In this document: one piece after another, positions 39,301-53,149 of the stretch
How the letters are laid out: the number at the start of each line of letters is the position of its first letter
Position numbering within the stretch: position 1 is the first letter of the stretch
Assembly (NCBI RefSeq): GCF_910592395.1
Contig: NC_088309.1
Coordinates: 26,416,599-26,480,598, forward strand
From: Lineus longissimus
Taxonomy: Eukaryota; Nemertea; Pilidiophora; Heteronemertea; Lineidae
Reading direction: 5' to 3'
Length of the DNA: 64,000 bases
Notes under the pieces: model-generated
Databases searched by the model: none
Told to the model about the DNA's origin: nothing
The model's input: only the letters and a program-made list of their open reading frames with translations
Made by a program: the position numbers and the translations under genes

Positions 39301-42300
39301 ATGATAGTCCGGAACACCCACCCTCCTGATTATTGACAATTCGAATAATGATTGTGATCAAGTCCAACTTCAAGATACGGTACTTCGCTGCAACATAACA
39401 AGATATGAAACATGATTGGATATTGACATTCCCTTGGTTTCTATGGCCAAGAACAGACGCCGACAAATTATTCTAATGATGTCATTGTCGTTTCAAGTGC
39501 AACTCCGTTGAGCATATCTTACCATCACTTTTGATGTGGTCCGTTGCCAGGGGCTAAGGGCTCCATACACAAGCATTTCAATATTCCTCGTTGTTAAACA
39601 GATTTGTGGTCTCCATACCCAAGCTTGAAGCTGCCTAGTTGTCGATCTCTTATGCAGCGAGTATATGGTCATCTAGCTGATGAGTAGAACCTATTTCAGC
39701 AATTGGTATGCTTCCAGGGAATAAGCTCTCATCCGTTGACAACAATAGTCATAATGGAGACACCAGGCAATTTGGGCTATTGGTATTCTGGTTGCTGTAC
39801 TCATACAGGTTGCTGATAAGTGTGTTCTGCTGCCAAAACCTTTTCTACTCTGAGTAACTACATGTATTGGAAATGGAAATGTGCAATCACACTTAGACTA
39901 CCCGGTCCAGGGCACAGTCATGAGAAAGTAGTTATTTCAAACGAGCCGTCCCGCAACCACTTGACGATCGTAGTTTTGACATGCTCCTACACCTGACTTC
40001 TGCTATGCCCTCAAGATCATTGCTTAACACTTTAAACTGTCACCTCATGTTCTGATCACAGAGCTGCGTAAATTCAATTACCCCCATTGATTGATGCAAT
40101 TCCCTTGATAGCAAAGACTCAAGTTCACCCTTAGTAAGAGTCATGATGGTAAGATGGTATACGGTAACTTAAAAGAACTAATAATGTATCACCGACTTGC
40201 GAAAATACTGTCAGTGACATTATATTTCGTTATCCATCAGGTGTTAGTGAGATTGCTTGACGTAATGTTTAAAGCGGCTTTGTAGCAGTTATTTGTCCTC
40301 GACAAGTATTGTTCTGTCGCGAAACAACACGCTCAGTTCAGGATAATTGTTTCAGTAGCGTTTACCAGGAAAGCATTAGCCTGATGATGGAGCCACATTA
40401 TCTACGCTGCTGCTCAGTCCTCTCTGGTAAATGTGTGCCCCCAGAGATCATGGTTGATTCAATTTCCTTGTCGATTGATACTAGTACCGAGTGACCAGTT
40501 TGATCTTGGTCGAGAAAAGCTTTGAATGCAAATGAGGGTCACTTGTGGGTGGTAAACAGGGTTGCGTGATATCAAATGTTTCTGATGGAAAGACTGGCCA
40601 TGACACGGTGGAAGTGTTATTGAAAGAATTCCGCAATGTCCTGGTAGTTGATGCTGGTCACGAGCGCCACGTCAAGGGCGTACCAAGGTCATCAAGATTA
40701 GCATTGAGGATATCTTTGTTCTTGTGCAAAGCACCTCGTGCAATTATTCGAATGTCTTAGAGAATGGCACCTCACCTCAATGGAATGGAAAGTCTCCTTG
40801 AGCGCTAATGTCGAAATATATACAAGGAGGGAGTTTCTGTGATGATGATAAGAGTGATCATAACCTTGACAGAATATGTCTATTAGTTGTTCTGTTCTGT
40901 TGCACATAACTGGTTAAATAGCAGAACACTGCTGCCCTCTTTGGTAATCCAAACAGTCATACTAATACGCGTCTTTTTTTCACACAGAGGATTTCCATTG
41001 AAGTTGTGTTGGCACCATCTAACCAACTCCGTGTAAACGATGCAATTGCCAAAATTGGCCAAATCATTTGGGAATGGTCCAGTTTCGCCTGTTAATCTCA
41101 AGAAGGTTACCATAGCAATCAAATAGAATTCGCCTACATATGTATGAAGATCTTGCTCCGTGACCAAACGGCCAACTGTGGCAAATGTATGTTCATTCAG
41201 TCTACCAGGTTGCTATTCGATTTCAGCCTAATTATGCCCAGAGGGTCCCCACGATGTGATTACTCGAACATGCCTCTATATCGAGTTTACATGATGGAGG
41301 GGACTCTTTTGAGAGCAGTGGATTGGAAAAATTACCAGGGACTGTTAAGACAGAGTAGGTTACAGACATACATTAAATATGCTTGACACTGTGGTAATAA
41401 AATGTAATGTAAGCCCACGTAATGATGCATAAAATTCTAGCCTTCCCCTTACCATGTTGGCAACTGATCAACGCAAAATCGAAGTAAATTCGTCGTTATT
41501 TTGACAAAAGATGTATCTATCTTGTCATGCATATATTGGAGACTAAGTGTATTAGGTCGATAAACTCCACCGTTGTCGATATCACTATTCACTGTCTCCG
41601 TACAGCTTTCCATCCTCACCCGGAATATAAATTGTAGCAGTAGCTTTCCAACCCCATAATACCATCGTCATTTGTGTTTCTATCGCCCTTATCAAAGACA
41701 TTTCTACTCCAATTCCAGTGTTTATCGCTTTGTGGAACCAACTAGCTGTGAAGACAGTTGAAAAAACACCATGATCCAATTAGGCTGAGGCAGCCCAACG
41801 CATGCTGTGGATCAATGCTCTCCCACAGTGAGCTATACTTGTAACACTAGCGATAAAACTGTTCCTGTCATGCTTGTAGCCTCGTGACCTTTTAACGGTT
41901 GGCTGATGGAGCAAATTTAAACGAGTTGATTTTTTACTTGTGGTAAATTGCTTTGTAGTCTTATGTAGACTTGACACGACCGTATTTCTGATATTGACAT
42001 TGCAATCCTATGCGAGTAGTTCTAGCCGCTATCTTCTATCATAACAATGCTATGACTGTGTGTACCACAAAACAGCCCTGCTTTGAGTGGATACCCAATC
42101 AGACAAGAAACTGCAGAAAAAGCACCTTGTTCATTTCTGAAATTGTCGGATGCGTTACCAAAATTAGTCTGATAAAAGAATTGGTGCAAGGCTGCCAAGG
42201 AAGTTGCATGCAAATTGCAACTAATTTGGTGGTATTTTGAGTACTATTTCTTCGATTCAGTGCCACTTTATGTTGAAAGAGAAACTGGCTTGACGACATT

Positions 42301-45300
42301 AAGAACGCTAATGCAATTGCTAAATTTAAAGCAATACCTAAAAAAGATTTTGTAGAGCAACTCCTAACCCACACGCTTTATTAAACCTTCATCATGACAA
42401 CTCGAATGAGAATCTTAACTCGATGAAAAAGTCTCATAATTCGAGTCAGATGTCAAGAATTTCAATATCAAATAAAAGTAGTATGGATTGTGTAGCATCT
42501 TTAAGCTGCGCTGAGAAATGGCACGTGCTGCACGTTTCATTTCAATTATCTCATTGGAATCCTGCCGATCTAATATCCGACAGAGCAATCAGAGTTAAGG
42601 GTTTCATGTTCAACCGAATGCAACTGTTGGGAAAGGAACGTTAATTTGCTGTGGTAATGTGAAACATTGGAAATTCTAATTCATTTAGTCTGATTTCCCT
42701 TTCTGTAATAACCTTGGATGAAAACGTTAACATCGAGTAGGTTATTATCCGATATTACTAGTCAAGTAACTAACCCGTATCTCTTCTGACACAAATGATA
42801 TAGATATTAGGATCACCAAAAGCTCTCATTAACTGAACTGTTTTGTCAGTATAAATGTCTGGAGCATTATTGTAGCCGGGAATGTCACTTTGCTGCAACT
42901 GTAAGTCTTATAAAGTGCACCAATATGCGTGAAAATATCATCTGCTAATATGGAATGTTCATAACGAAACCCTTGGGATGGCCTGTGAAAAGCATCACCC
43001 TTATATATTTGACTCCCGGGGGTAGCATGATTGCGTTCAAGGTTGTGATGTGTCTGTATAACATTCCCATTACAATATCATAAAAATCGATAGTGATTCT
43101 ATCGTCTGAACAATGAATCGATGGTGAGGCCTTATCTAATTGCTGGATCAATGTCGCTATTTAAAGTTAGGAGGACTGTCTTCCTAATGACAGCAGGCTA
43201 AATTGCGAAAGATTCGTTATTGATATATAACTCTTTGCATTATAAAAACGCCATGTACGTGTTCAATCATGTGGGCAAGGCTAGCTTTAGAAAACAGACT
43301 AGTACAAGCGACAAAACGATGTTTGAAATGATGATCTTAATACATCTTTCAAACATGACTAGTATGAATAATGAGCCTGGTGTTAAATTACGGTATATTT
43401 GTGGCCACTCGATAGCCCTACAAATTTTCACATTATCGACCCATCTGCACACAAGTGCAGTGACATCTCTAGCTGAGATGCATCATTGGCTTGGAACATA
43501 ACCCAGCTTACCATGGGGTGGGGAGTCATACTGAGTGCTAGAAGGGTAATGAGTGCACATATATCAAGATAGCTATACATATCGACGCGCATATTGTGTA
43601 GTCGAATTACTTAGCATTGGGGTGCAATATCAATATGTCATTTAAATCATTGTCGACCTTAAAATGGGGAGGCTGTGTGGTTTGTTTTTTTTGTTCGCTA
43701 GATCCACATACTAACTATTGGGTTGTAGCATTGGATATAAACATATTTGTCCTTGAACCCTCCACAGAAGTTTGTAAAAGAGACGTGCTTTCTGATGATA
43801 CCATATGATGTGGTGCTTTTTTGTTATTCAGAGGTCTCTTTTAACCTTGGTTATGATGGATATTACTGGTAACATAAAATAACTGCTTGAACTGATAAAA
43901 ACATCAATAATGTCAGTGTCTTTGGCCTTTGCGATAACAGCAGTGGATCACAATGAACAACCACTTCCATTAAACTCGATGCTTAAAAAAGAGATTGTTT
44001 TTTTTCAAAATGTGCCTGCTGAATATATCACTTTATCCTCGTGCACTGCTTTTCATTGATACAGAAATTAAATTTACTTGAGAGGCGAGGAGATAATGGT
44101 CATGTCTGTTTCGATTCCCACAACAGAACATGTTCAAAAGGACAAATGCTACATTAATGCTCATGTGACGAAAACTAAGAAAGCTGATTATTTAGAGTGT
44201 CCTTATGAAAACATTTGTGTTTTTTGTGCAGGTTTTTTAAAAATCTCACAACTGTTGCATGGAGGCAATTCAGGTTATTGTCGCATCAAATAATAAAATC
44301 CTGTATTTGAAGATTCTGGACGGTGATATCACGGCGCGAGTGTAAGGCAGCAAAGAATTGATTGAAATAGCGTATTGAAGTACTTTTTCATCGGATTTTA
44401 CCAGAAAAGAAAAACCTGTTAGCAATTAATCCCTTATAAAATCTAATCAAAACTCTCATTGATAGCGACAAAAAACTATTATGTACAACCTGTAAAATTA
44501 AAAATGAAAGAACCCCAATCGCTTTGTTATAATTGCGACAAAGACAAGCAATATCTTTTCTTTAGATACACCCTGTAGAACATGTAAGAACTGTCGAAAT
44601 AACCAGCCCGAAATCATATCACTTGTCTCTCCATCCAATGCCAAATCCCACTGAATCCTTATTGCGTAAAATCAATGGATGGGTTTGTTCATTTGAGGTC
44701 ATTCTTTTTCCACAAGCCTGACAGCAGACTGTAGTCTAAATTGTGGAAAAAAATCAATGAATGGAATACGGAGTGACTAGTATTTTCAAGTGTGACAGTG
44801 CTGAAAAGCTAGAAGAGACAAGTGAGAGTGTGGCAATACATTTTGTACTTTTTTTTCCTCAGCAGCAGTGAACTGGTATAGTCAGATAGTGCTGAGGCTT
44901 CCCGAATGCGGTGTATGAATGTTCAATCAAGATATCGGTTTGAAGTGCGCTATGGGAAGAACACACTTGTGGCCTTGCACAGCAATCGTATTTTTCTACA
45001 GTGTCTTGACTGATTGATGTACCCGCACAAAGAAGGGCTATTTTTGGTTTATCCAATCACAGCATTGTCATAAGATAGCGGCAGTACTTTCACTCAAATA
45101 GGATTGCAATGTCAATAAGAGGAATACGTCGTGACAAGGTCATTTTTTAAGTACTACAAAGTTACTGAGATCAAGCATTGGATCTCAGTTAGATGCTGCT
45201 CTACACATGATTTTATTGCTTATGTAAGGACACAAACAGCATCAGCATACTTGAACTGGAAGCTTCTGTCCGTTTACCATGATAACGATTATAGGCATTG

Positions 45301-46635
45301 ATGCATTGGACCTGCTTTGGATGCTCGAAATTGCTTTATATTTGCCGAGATTGGTCAGATATGGAGCCTGTCTTGATTATACTGTATATAAGAGAGTGGA
45401 ATTTGGAATTTTTTGATTGGACATGAGCTCAGCAGGCTGTCCCCTACTTCTGTACCAAGCTAAGGTATATGGTTAGCAGCACATGAAACAATCGGACATG
45501 GTTGGGATTGGGTGCACTCATCAGGTCTCATCTGTGCACTGTCTCCTGCAGTAACGGTAGCCAGATAGCCATGGAATCATTAGATGAATGTGATGAGAGA
45601 GCAACAGTCGAATAATCAATAGGAGGAGCACACTGATCATCTCAATGATAACCATCATTGGAATAATTGGCCCACATCAATGCGACCCGTTTATCTCAAC
45701 AGTTGTATTCGTGGTGGTAGTGCTAAACGGGTAAGGGAGGGGCAATGCCGCGGATCTGAATCCCATGATGTTACGTAGATCAAACAATGCTTACAAAGCA
45801 TGCCCAGGGTAAAAAGACATACTAGAATGTCGTGTTGCCATGTTGGTCTTAAATTTATCTGTTCAAAGCTGAGAAAGGAGAGAAAACTGCTAGAGAAGCT
45901 ATGGGGTCCGTGTGCTTGTCTCAAGGCTAGACAGCTACTAGTGCCAGGAATTCCGCCGATAAGTTGTATATCAGTGTCGTTAGTTAACTGAAGATAGTAT
46001 AAAGATGCTTGTCAAATATATATGTTTGATCTTTGGATATTAAGTAGCGCCTGAACGTTACTCCCGATGATGTTATTCCGGCGAGCATCCTTTAGTTCCC
46101 TCATTCCTGTTAAAAGCTTTGACGTATCTTGTAGGCAAAAGGTTCTTATCCACCAGGGATAAAAGCAGCCATAATCTACATGTAGGAATAAGATAGACCA
46201 AAGAGCTGGTGGAACAATGCAAATTGGCCTTACGAGAGCTACTGAAAGCTTGGTACTGATAGCCAGCATTTCGCCATTACCCTCACGGCCATCTGACCAA
46301 ATAGTGTCATGATTCTTCAGTACAGTGTCTCGCGATTGCCTGTCCAATTCCCTAGCTAGGACATTGTCCGTCAACATGCCATGGCTGTATGTATTGTAAT
46401 ACTTGGTGGTGGTGACTGGCTAGCCAGAGGCATCTTGATCCCATTGAACAGGCAATTGATCGAATGTGATGGAATAATAACACACTCCGATATTGCTGTC
46501 ATAGCCACTATTTCTATGACTTAAACCTAATGTATAGCTCATTTTGCTGGCTATCATCAGTGATCTAATGCTAGTCTGCTAGCTTGTGTACTGATGGTAG
46601 TGTGCCACATGTATCGCACGAAGTCATTAAATACA
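36391..46635. other. No gene seen, unique noncoding sequence (10 kb)
   Basis: No array, RNA gene or transposon domain was recognised. The plus frame 40545-40760 and minus frame 46012-46377 (121 codons, ATG start) look moderately protein-like in composition but match nothing I know and are within chance length. Confidence 0.45.
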
Positions 46636-46930
46636 GTCAAAGTCAGACGAGCTTTCTTTGACTGCTTTGTGAGGGCTATCAGTCCGCGCACTCTGACACT
46701 GTGGCGCAGTATGATAGCAACTGGTTACAAGCTACTAGTGTGTTGAGACACAATAGTGGAACAGTCTGATTGCAGCTTTGACTGTTCCGTGACGTATATC
46801 AGCACACTCTTAAACGCTACAACGGTCCGATAGCAATTGATTACAATGTCAAACATTTCACTTCTTTTCGAGGGTTATCAGCGGCTCCGACTCTGTGCCT
46901 CAAGCTGATATTAGCTGTTAATGCACCAAT
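46636..46930. repeat. Possible degenerate repeat, three loose copies
   Basis: TTTGACTGCTTTGTGAGGGCTATCAG (split in two by a line of variants), TTTGACTGTTCCGTGACGTATATCAGC-like and CACTTCTTTTCGAGGGTTATCAGC-like phrases recur at about 46657, 46783 and 46858. Strings such as GATAGCAACTGGTTACAA and GATAGCAATTGATTACAA (about 46713 and 46831) also match. Spacing is irregular, so it is either an old array or local duplications. Confidence 0.4.
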
Positions 46931-48499
46931 GTCAAATTAAAATCTTCCATCTGCTTTGTTCAGCTGAAACTGGTTGTTCTGTGTAGAATCGTCGAGGTAG
47001 CACGATCATCACCCTCAAGCATTTGCTCACAAAGTCGTCTCTCCATGAGGTGACAGCAGTATTATCATGTCAGGTCATCGTCCTTTCCTGAGGTGACATG
47101 TTGTTAACATGATAGGTACCTTAATGAGAGTGTCGCTATGTCTGGCTATATATATACTTGTCACCATCAACCAGAACACCTGCTAACCCGGATTAGCCTT
47201 TAGCTTACGTGATCAGTGCCACTGTACACAAGGTTCTGATATATCTTGGTAGTGCCTGTATTACCATTAAACTTGGCTACATATAGAGATCAGTCAATAA
47301 CGATGTCGAGAATTCTGTTGGTGTCGTCTGACTAAGTGGCATGTAAGAGGAACGCAAGTCAGTGTTGATATAGGCTGGGGCTGAAGCATTCTATTCCGAT
47401 AATTATAGCATTGGTAGCGGTAGAGTGGTAGCATTGGCTTGTTATGATTTTTCTTTCAGTGATAACTCTGTAGTTTAAGTGTACCCAACTGCTTTACCAT
47501 TAAACATTTTAGTATGTCTAGACTACCACCCCGGATAACATTCGAATGTTTGTAATCAGCCAGCTGTGACCTGGTCTTTCATGACAATACCATGCCTAAG
47601 TCATCTACTCGATGACAAAGGTTGGCGGCCATAATTGTTTAAATTGAAGTCAACAATTAACGAAATGTTTTGTGTACAGTGCTGTAATGGTAATTTGTCT
47701 CGTTATGATTTGGGCCGTGTAATCTGACCGTGCATGATCGACTGGTGGACTGACTAATTATTGTGAACAAAATAAAATCACTTCTCGCCTGGCGTTCATA
47801 GTGTTCGCCTGCATGTGTAACTGCCCAGTGTATATACCACGCACTAGGACAGCACACTTGTACTCATTTTCATTTTACATTTTCTCAATGATAGTTCTAC
47901 TCGCGGCTACCTGGAAGTGGTTAACGGTCATCATTGGACTAAATACTCAAGTTTCTCACTTCTAACGTCCAGCCAGATCTTTACATAGTGCATATTTCTA
48001 AGCCCGCAATGGGATGATATTTAGGCCTTCTATTCAAGCCACTATTGCCATTGACGCTGTTGGTCAATCATCTGTATAATTTCCTTAGTATTTGATGAGA
48101 CTCAAGTAATCTTAAACACAGAAAGTAACACAGCGGTTAATGCATTGCTTCAGCCCTCGGTAGCTTTTATAACTCTGTAATCCATGTAGATAGGTAAAAA
48201 TAAAGATTCATATCAGTCCAAACCAAAAAAATGTGTTGTGAGTTATCTTATTACACGAGATCAAGCCCTTATACCATAACCTTAGTAATAATTCTCATGC
48301 AAGAGTACATTTAACAAGATCTTTCACTTCCCTTCTCCCAATAACGCTATTCACATCCAAATTAACCATATGTCTATTATAACCAGCCAAACAGAAAGAG
48401 TTAATTGTATGTTTCACCCCAATACATTAAACCTGTCCTTCGATTGAGATTCATTGCCTTAAATCCAAGATCATTACGCTATCAATAACATGCAGACCA
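46931..48499. other. No gene seen, unique noncoding sequence
   Basis: Nothing recognisable on either strand. Confidence 0.5.
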
Positions 48500-48720
48500 T
48501 TCATCACGGAAAATGCTGCCTGCCTTATTAATTAGTCAGGTCTCTACCACAACACGAGTTAAACATTTCATTAATGGCCATGGGTCAGGTAATATCTAAT
48601 ATACTAGTAGCTCCAATGCAGCGCTGGCTTTTTGTAATGATAATTAAATCATAAATCAGGTGTAATCAATTAGTAACAAATTGTTTCACATACGAATTAT
48701 ATAATTAACAAAATAAATAG
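48500..48720. promoter_or_regulatory. Candidate enhancer: densest homeodomain-core cluster in window
   Basis: TTATTAATTAG (48525-48535), TTTCATTAATGG (about 48566-48577), GTAATGATAATTAAATC (about 48634-48650), CATAAATCAG, GTAATCAATTAG (48662-48673) and GAATTATATAATTAAC (about 48694-48709) follow each other closely, mixed with less AT-rich words such as GCAGCGCTGG. The texture resembles conserved noncoding elements near developmental regulator genes. The function is inferred from motif density alone. Confidence 0.25.
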
Positions 48721-50189
48721 TAGCGCAGCAGAGCTGAGGCAGATGATATTTTTCCTTTAGTCTATCACCACAGTATAATTAACAGGAACAATGTCAACAT
48801 CGACTCAAATGATACAGTAAATATAATGGCAGTGCATATCAATTCGTCAAACCATTATATAATAATGATAAAAACATAGATGACAGTCTAATTATTAGTT
48901 TTCCTGACAGCAAGCTTTTTCAGTTGACAAATGTGTCTGGTAAGGTCGGACGAAGTAACAGAACTCAGCTGAAACATTATGTATCTAGCCTATTAAAAGT
49001 TTGGCAAAACAGTCCATATTCACTTTATGAAATCGTAAATAGGAAACCTTTTGGACTACTTGTGTGAGCCAAGAAAAGTCATGAATGCGTGATCTGAGGA
49101 TATAATCATGGTGTCAATGTATCAGTCGTAGCTTCTACATTATGATATAACTATAACTTTAGCCAAAACATAAGTATCCCAGACGTATCAACCCTTTACT
49201 TTGGATAAACCATTTTCCAGTCCCATTAAATTCGGTAAACCGACACATTGATTCCGGAAAGCAAACAAAATCCATCGCCATGGTTACTGTAACAATTCTC
49301 TCATTTCAGCAGAATTAAGACATCAAAAATAAGACGATCCTTCTTCTATTTGAAATCTATTGCTAAATCTAACATCAAAGATATTGGAATTGTCTGATTT
49401 TAGAGATGAACCATAATCTTACATTAGTGCTTTCAGTATTGATTAATTAGACATGGCATATCTCTAGACTGCATTCATTGACATACCAAGAACGTTATCT
49501 CGTTTCCATTGCATTCCAGGTTGGCCAATCTGGTTACTCCAAAGAATATCTTTAGGCCCTTCGTTTTCAGATCAAGTGTTAATCTTTCAATCGGATACCC
49601 AATATGTGGGATGCTGAGTGTTGTGTTGAATATGACTGAATATGCCTTTAGTCTGTGTCTTCTCTCCGTGGTCGATTGGGACCATCGCAGCTGGTTGCCC
49701 TTTCTGAGAGTTGAAATCGGCCCGTACGTCTTTCTGCTGTTATATCATCCCTGGCATTTTAAAACATAATCTGAGCGACAAGCTGTCACATTGTAGTGTG
49801 CTTATGTCCAGGTCATCAAGATTCAGTTCCAGTTTCGTGCTAATAATCTTGTATCTCTCACTGAAATGCCGTACCCACACCCAACACGTAGTACTGGTAA
49901 GATCACACGTCGGGTAATGACATGTTCAGAATCTAGACGAGTGATTGAATATCTCATATCTGAAGGAGAAGCATGCTCTTAAACTTGGTAACACGCTTCA
50001 TGCAACGAGCAATTTCATTGAGTACAAGTACATCATTAATCGCTGCAGTCCCAGCTAAAACGAAAACTGTCTAATAAACATGAACCAGTCCCGTTTCATT
50101 AGAAAAATATCGTATTTTTACATACTGCAATGGATCTCAACCAATATTTACCATCGAGCCGTACTTTGTATAAAACCATCATTAAGGAG
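48721..50189. other. No gene seen, unique noncoding sequence
   Basis: AT-rich sequence without recognised features. Frames 49509-49769 and 49711-49917 are of chance length. Confidence 0.45.
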
Positions 50190-50400
50190 CAAGCTTCTGA
50201 TGTGGTTCTTGGTCATCGATTTCCACTACCAGTCCTGTTTGCGGAGACACTTCACAAGAATGAAAAAAAGTGCATGTATCGTGGAGCGTGTACCGCTAGT
50301 AATAGAAAGAAACGAATGTATGTAGTAGATACTAAATAAAACCTATGTACCAATGTCGTATCGCTGTACTGCCAGTATCAGGCTTCCAGAGATTGGAATT
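50190..50400 (+). mobile_element. Possible piggyBac-like transposase C-terminal remnant (tentative)
   Basis: The plus frame starting at 50130 reads LGHRFPLPVLFAETLHKNEK, then KCMYRGACTASNRKKRMYVV, a stop, and then NLCTNVVSLYCQ in the same frame. PiggyBac transposases end with a Gly-Arg-His-Phe-Pro segment, a C-x-x-C pair, a basic stretch with Arg-Tyr, and Leu-Cys-x-x-Pro-Cys-Phe-x-x-Tyr-His. The order and spacing here are similar but several cysteines and histidines are missing. No catalytic region or TTAA-flanked terminal repeats were seen. It may be chance. Confidence 0.22.
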
Positions 50401-53149
50401 CAACAAAAAAATGGAATGCCTGCAGACTTTGATGCTTGTGAGATAGATAGATATGTTATATATAGAATGACATTTAAGTGTTGGGTTAAATTGACTTTGG
50501 AGGTAAATGCATTAAAACGTGTGTGATGTCATCGTTGCTAATTATTCAGCACTAAAAGGATACGACGAGTGCCTCCCCTGGCCAATAATGGCTATGCTCT
50601 AAAATCTCACAAATAGACATCATATCGTTCAGCAAACAAACTGTAATCTCACGTTGTTGAGAATAATGAGTTTTATCGTGGTCAAATATGCTCTTCCCCT
50701 CCTAATCCAAAATACCAAGTAAGGCAGCACACATGTTGTTGCCATGAAATATGAGGCGGTTTAGAAGTGGCTTACAGTCTGATGGAAAAGCTCGATCAAA
50801 TATTGAAATTCTTCTCGTAAGTATCTTAATCTAATCCGGCTATCCATCTTCTAAAGGCAACTGGAACAGAGAACCAATTCGCTCAAATATCGATACTTAG
50901 GCTCCAGATAGTGGCGTACATGCTATCTCGTTGGTATGTCAAAATGAACAGGTTTCGTATCAAATAGGGTTCAGTGGCAGTGAGCTGTTATCACTGCCTG
51001 AAGTAAATTTATTCGAATCCCTGGTAGGTCAATCGACGGCACTGGGTTTAAGTAGATTTCGTGTTTCTTTGAAAAAAGCGGGGCTGTGGGGATCACTTAC
51101 ATAGACCGTGAGTACCAAAATCAAGGGGACTATTGGATGTCTATATCAGCCTGTCTGGTTTCAAAGATTCGTCAGAGAAAAACTGGCCAAGTGTAATATC
51201 GCAGGTATTTGCCAGCTAATATGCTAGCAGTAAGTCACCTGAAAATCTATACTCTGGTGGTAGGAGATGAGATGCAAACAGGAATGGCAAAAACAACCTG
51301 TTAGAAAGTGCAGATATACAACAAAACAAGACTGGTAGCATAGTTGGAACCAGAGATATAAACAACATTCCGTTGCCAATAATTGGAGGCTGGACAGGGA
51401 GCTTTACGGGTGCATAAACACCCAGAGTCTGATATATTAAAAGCTTACAATCCACAGGAGATGATTGAATGAAATAAATGGTGAGGTTAATACGTGTTGC
51501 AGAATACTGTGTAGGACACGAATACAAGAGATGCAACACTGCTGATCGGATCCGACACGCAAGCCAGGCTGTGGCTATTGATTGAGCGAAAGATGTATCA
51601 CCCATATCCCGCTGTCAGCGGTTCTGGTTGGTATGATGCTAAATGATGAATGGCTTATCGAATTGGATGTAACCGCAGACATATTGGTTATGGTCATGTG
51701 TCTAGCTCAGCTCATCCTGAGGCGGTGAAATCCTTAAGAGAGATTTATCACGATATTCCATCAACACGGCAGGTTTTTTTTAAGTCGGGCCGAAATATCA
51801 TGGAAAATTGGAACTGCGATCTCGAACCAGACTGGCCAAAACTTTATCTTTTAAGCTGAATTGACATAACTTTCATAGAGCAAAATTTAAAAAAGCCTTC
51901 CAGGTCAAGCTAAGGAACCGATACTTCACATATGTACACTACTTGCGGTATGATAGGTTCTCAGTTAATGCCTCGCATGCAATTGGATCTAAACTTGACA
52001 AGACAACTTTTGACATGTTACATAGAATGATTGTTGAAGAATGGATACAAATGCATGACAGTTTTAGCATTCTCGTAGTTCTTCTACTAAGCTAAACACT
52101 ATTTCCAAAATATATTATTTGTACATTTCAACTGTTTAGGAAAGACATCAGGAAACGCAACGGTAGCTTAAAGTAGAACTAGCAAAAACGTTTGACAGAA
52201 TAGGATTTAGATGGAAACTGTAAGCAGAATGTTAAATTGTTGTAAAAACCGTCGATACATGCCTTTATCATTTCTGTCATTTTTTGTTCCTCTTCGATGG
52301 TGTGCTGAAAAAACAAGAAATTGGCCATGCATAAGAAACTAGTAGACATGCAGGATATTCTGGAGGGTGTATGTGCCCGCGTGTATGTGAGGGGGCGGGG
52401 CGGGAATGTTAATATTTGACTTGTGAGTTCTAAATGTAGAGAACTGTTTATTAATCATGCAAGGATACATCTAAACTTTCATTAGCCTATTAAAATGGGA
52501 ATAAGGGAGGGGAAAATATTAATGCTAACAAGGGACTTGTTATGAAATGAAGCGTATAGTTAGTGTCACACTGTTAACTACATCAGAACAGAAGGCATAC
52601 ATCGCATGAAAGTAAAACTGTACTTGAAAGCATTAAGAAATATGAAGCAAAATACTCTGAAGTCGGAATAATAATATTTGTGTTGAAGGAATGAAGGCTA
52701 TTTATTCGATTCGTACCATTTCCTTTCGTAACCAATATCATGCACTAAAAGCAATTCTATTAGAAACTAAAAAGACCACTCTGCTGAGGCTATGACCTCC
52801 TGCGCCTGAATATCAAATGCATCTACTACGCCTACATCCCGAACTTCAAATACTTTTGAAACGCAATGCCTTTGCAGAAATTTACGTTTGACTATCATAC
52901 GTGTACGTTTAGGATACTTCATCATGGACTAACTTGATGATCTAGGTGTTACTTTTTTGCGCAGCCATTGACGTAGTCATTGATCACTCCAGCAGAGAAT
53001 CTGACTTATTCAATTCAACTGCAAATAGAATCGTCTAAAGATAAGTTAAATTATATATAGATTTCACAAGTGCTTGAACCAACAGATATGCTGCCATCAA
53101 CAACTAGGCATATCTGCCACTCAAACCTCCCTACATATTGATATTGATA
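50401..53149. other. No supported gene; contains the longest open frame of the window
   Basis: The minus frame 51216-51605 has an ATG and 129 codons and is rich in hydrophobic residues, with one possible membrane segment near residues 80-100. It matches no family I recognise, and its length equals the chance expectation for this much sequence. No splice context or neighbour supports it. No other features seen. Confidence 0.45.

Noticed and set aside
44570-44579. ACCCTGTAGA, identical to the start of miR-10
   Set aside because: The match ends after 10 bases and I see no opposing arm that could make a hairpin precursor.
46033-46055. AAGTAGCGCCTGAAC, similar to the retroposon tail at 55775
   Set aside because: No tetranucleotide tail or further matching sequence adjoins it.
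51008-51030. TTCGAATCCC, similar to a tRNA B box
   Set aside because: No convincing A box, acceptor stem or anticodon arm upstream; a similar GATTCAAGTCC near 55070 fails the same test.
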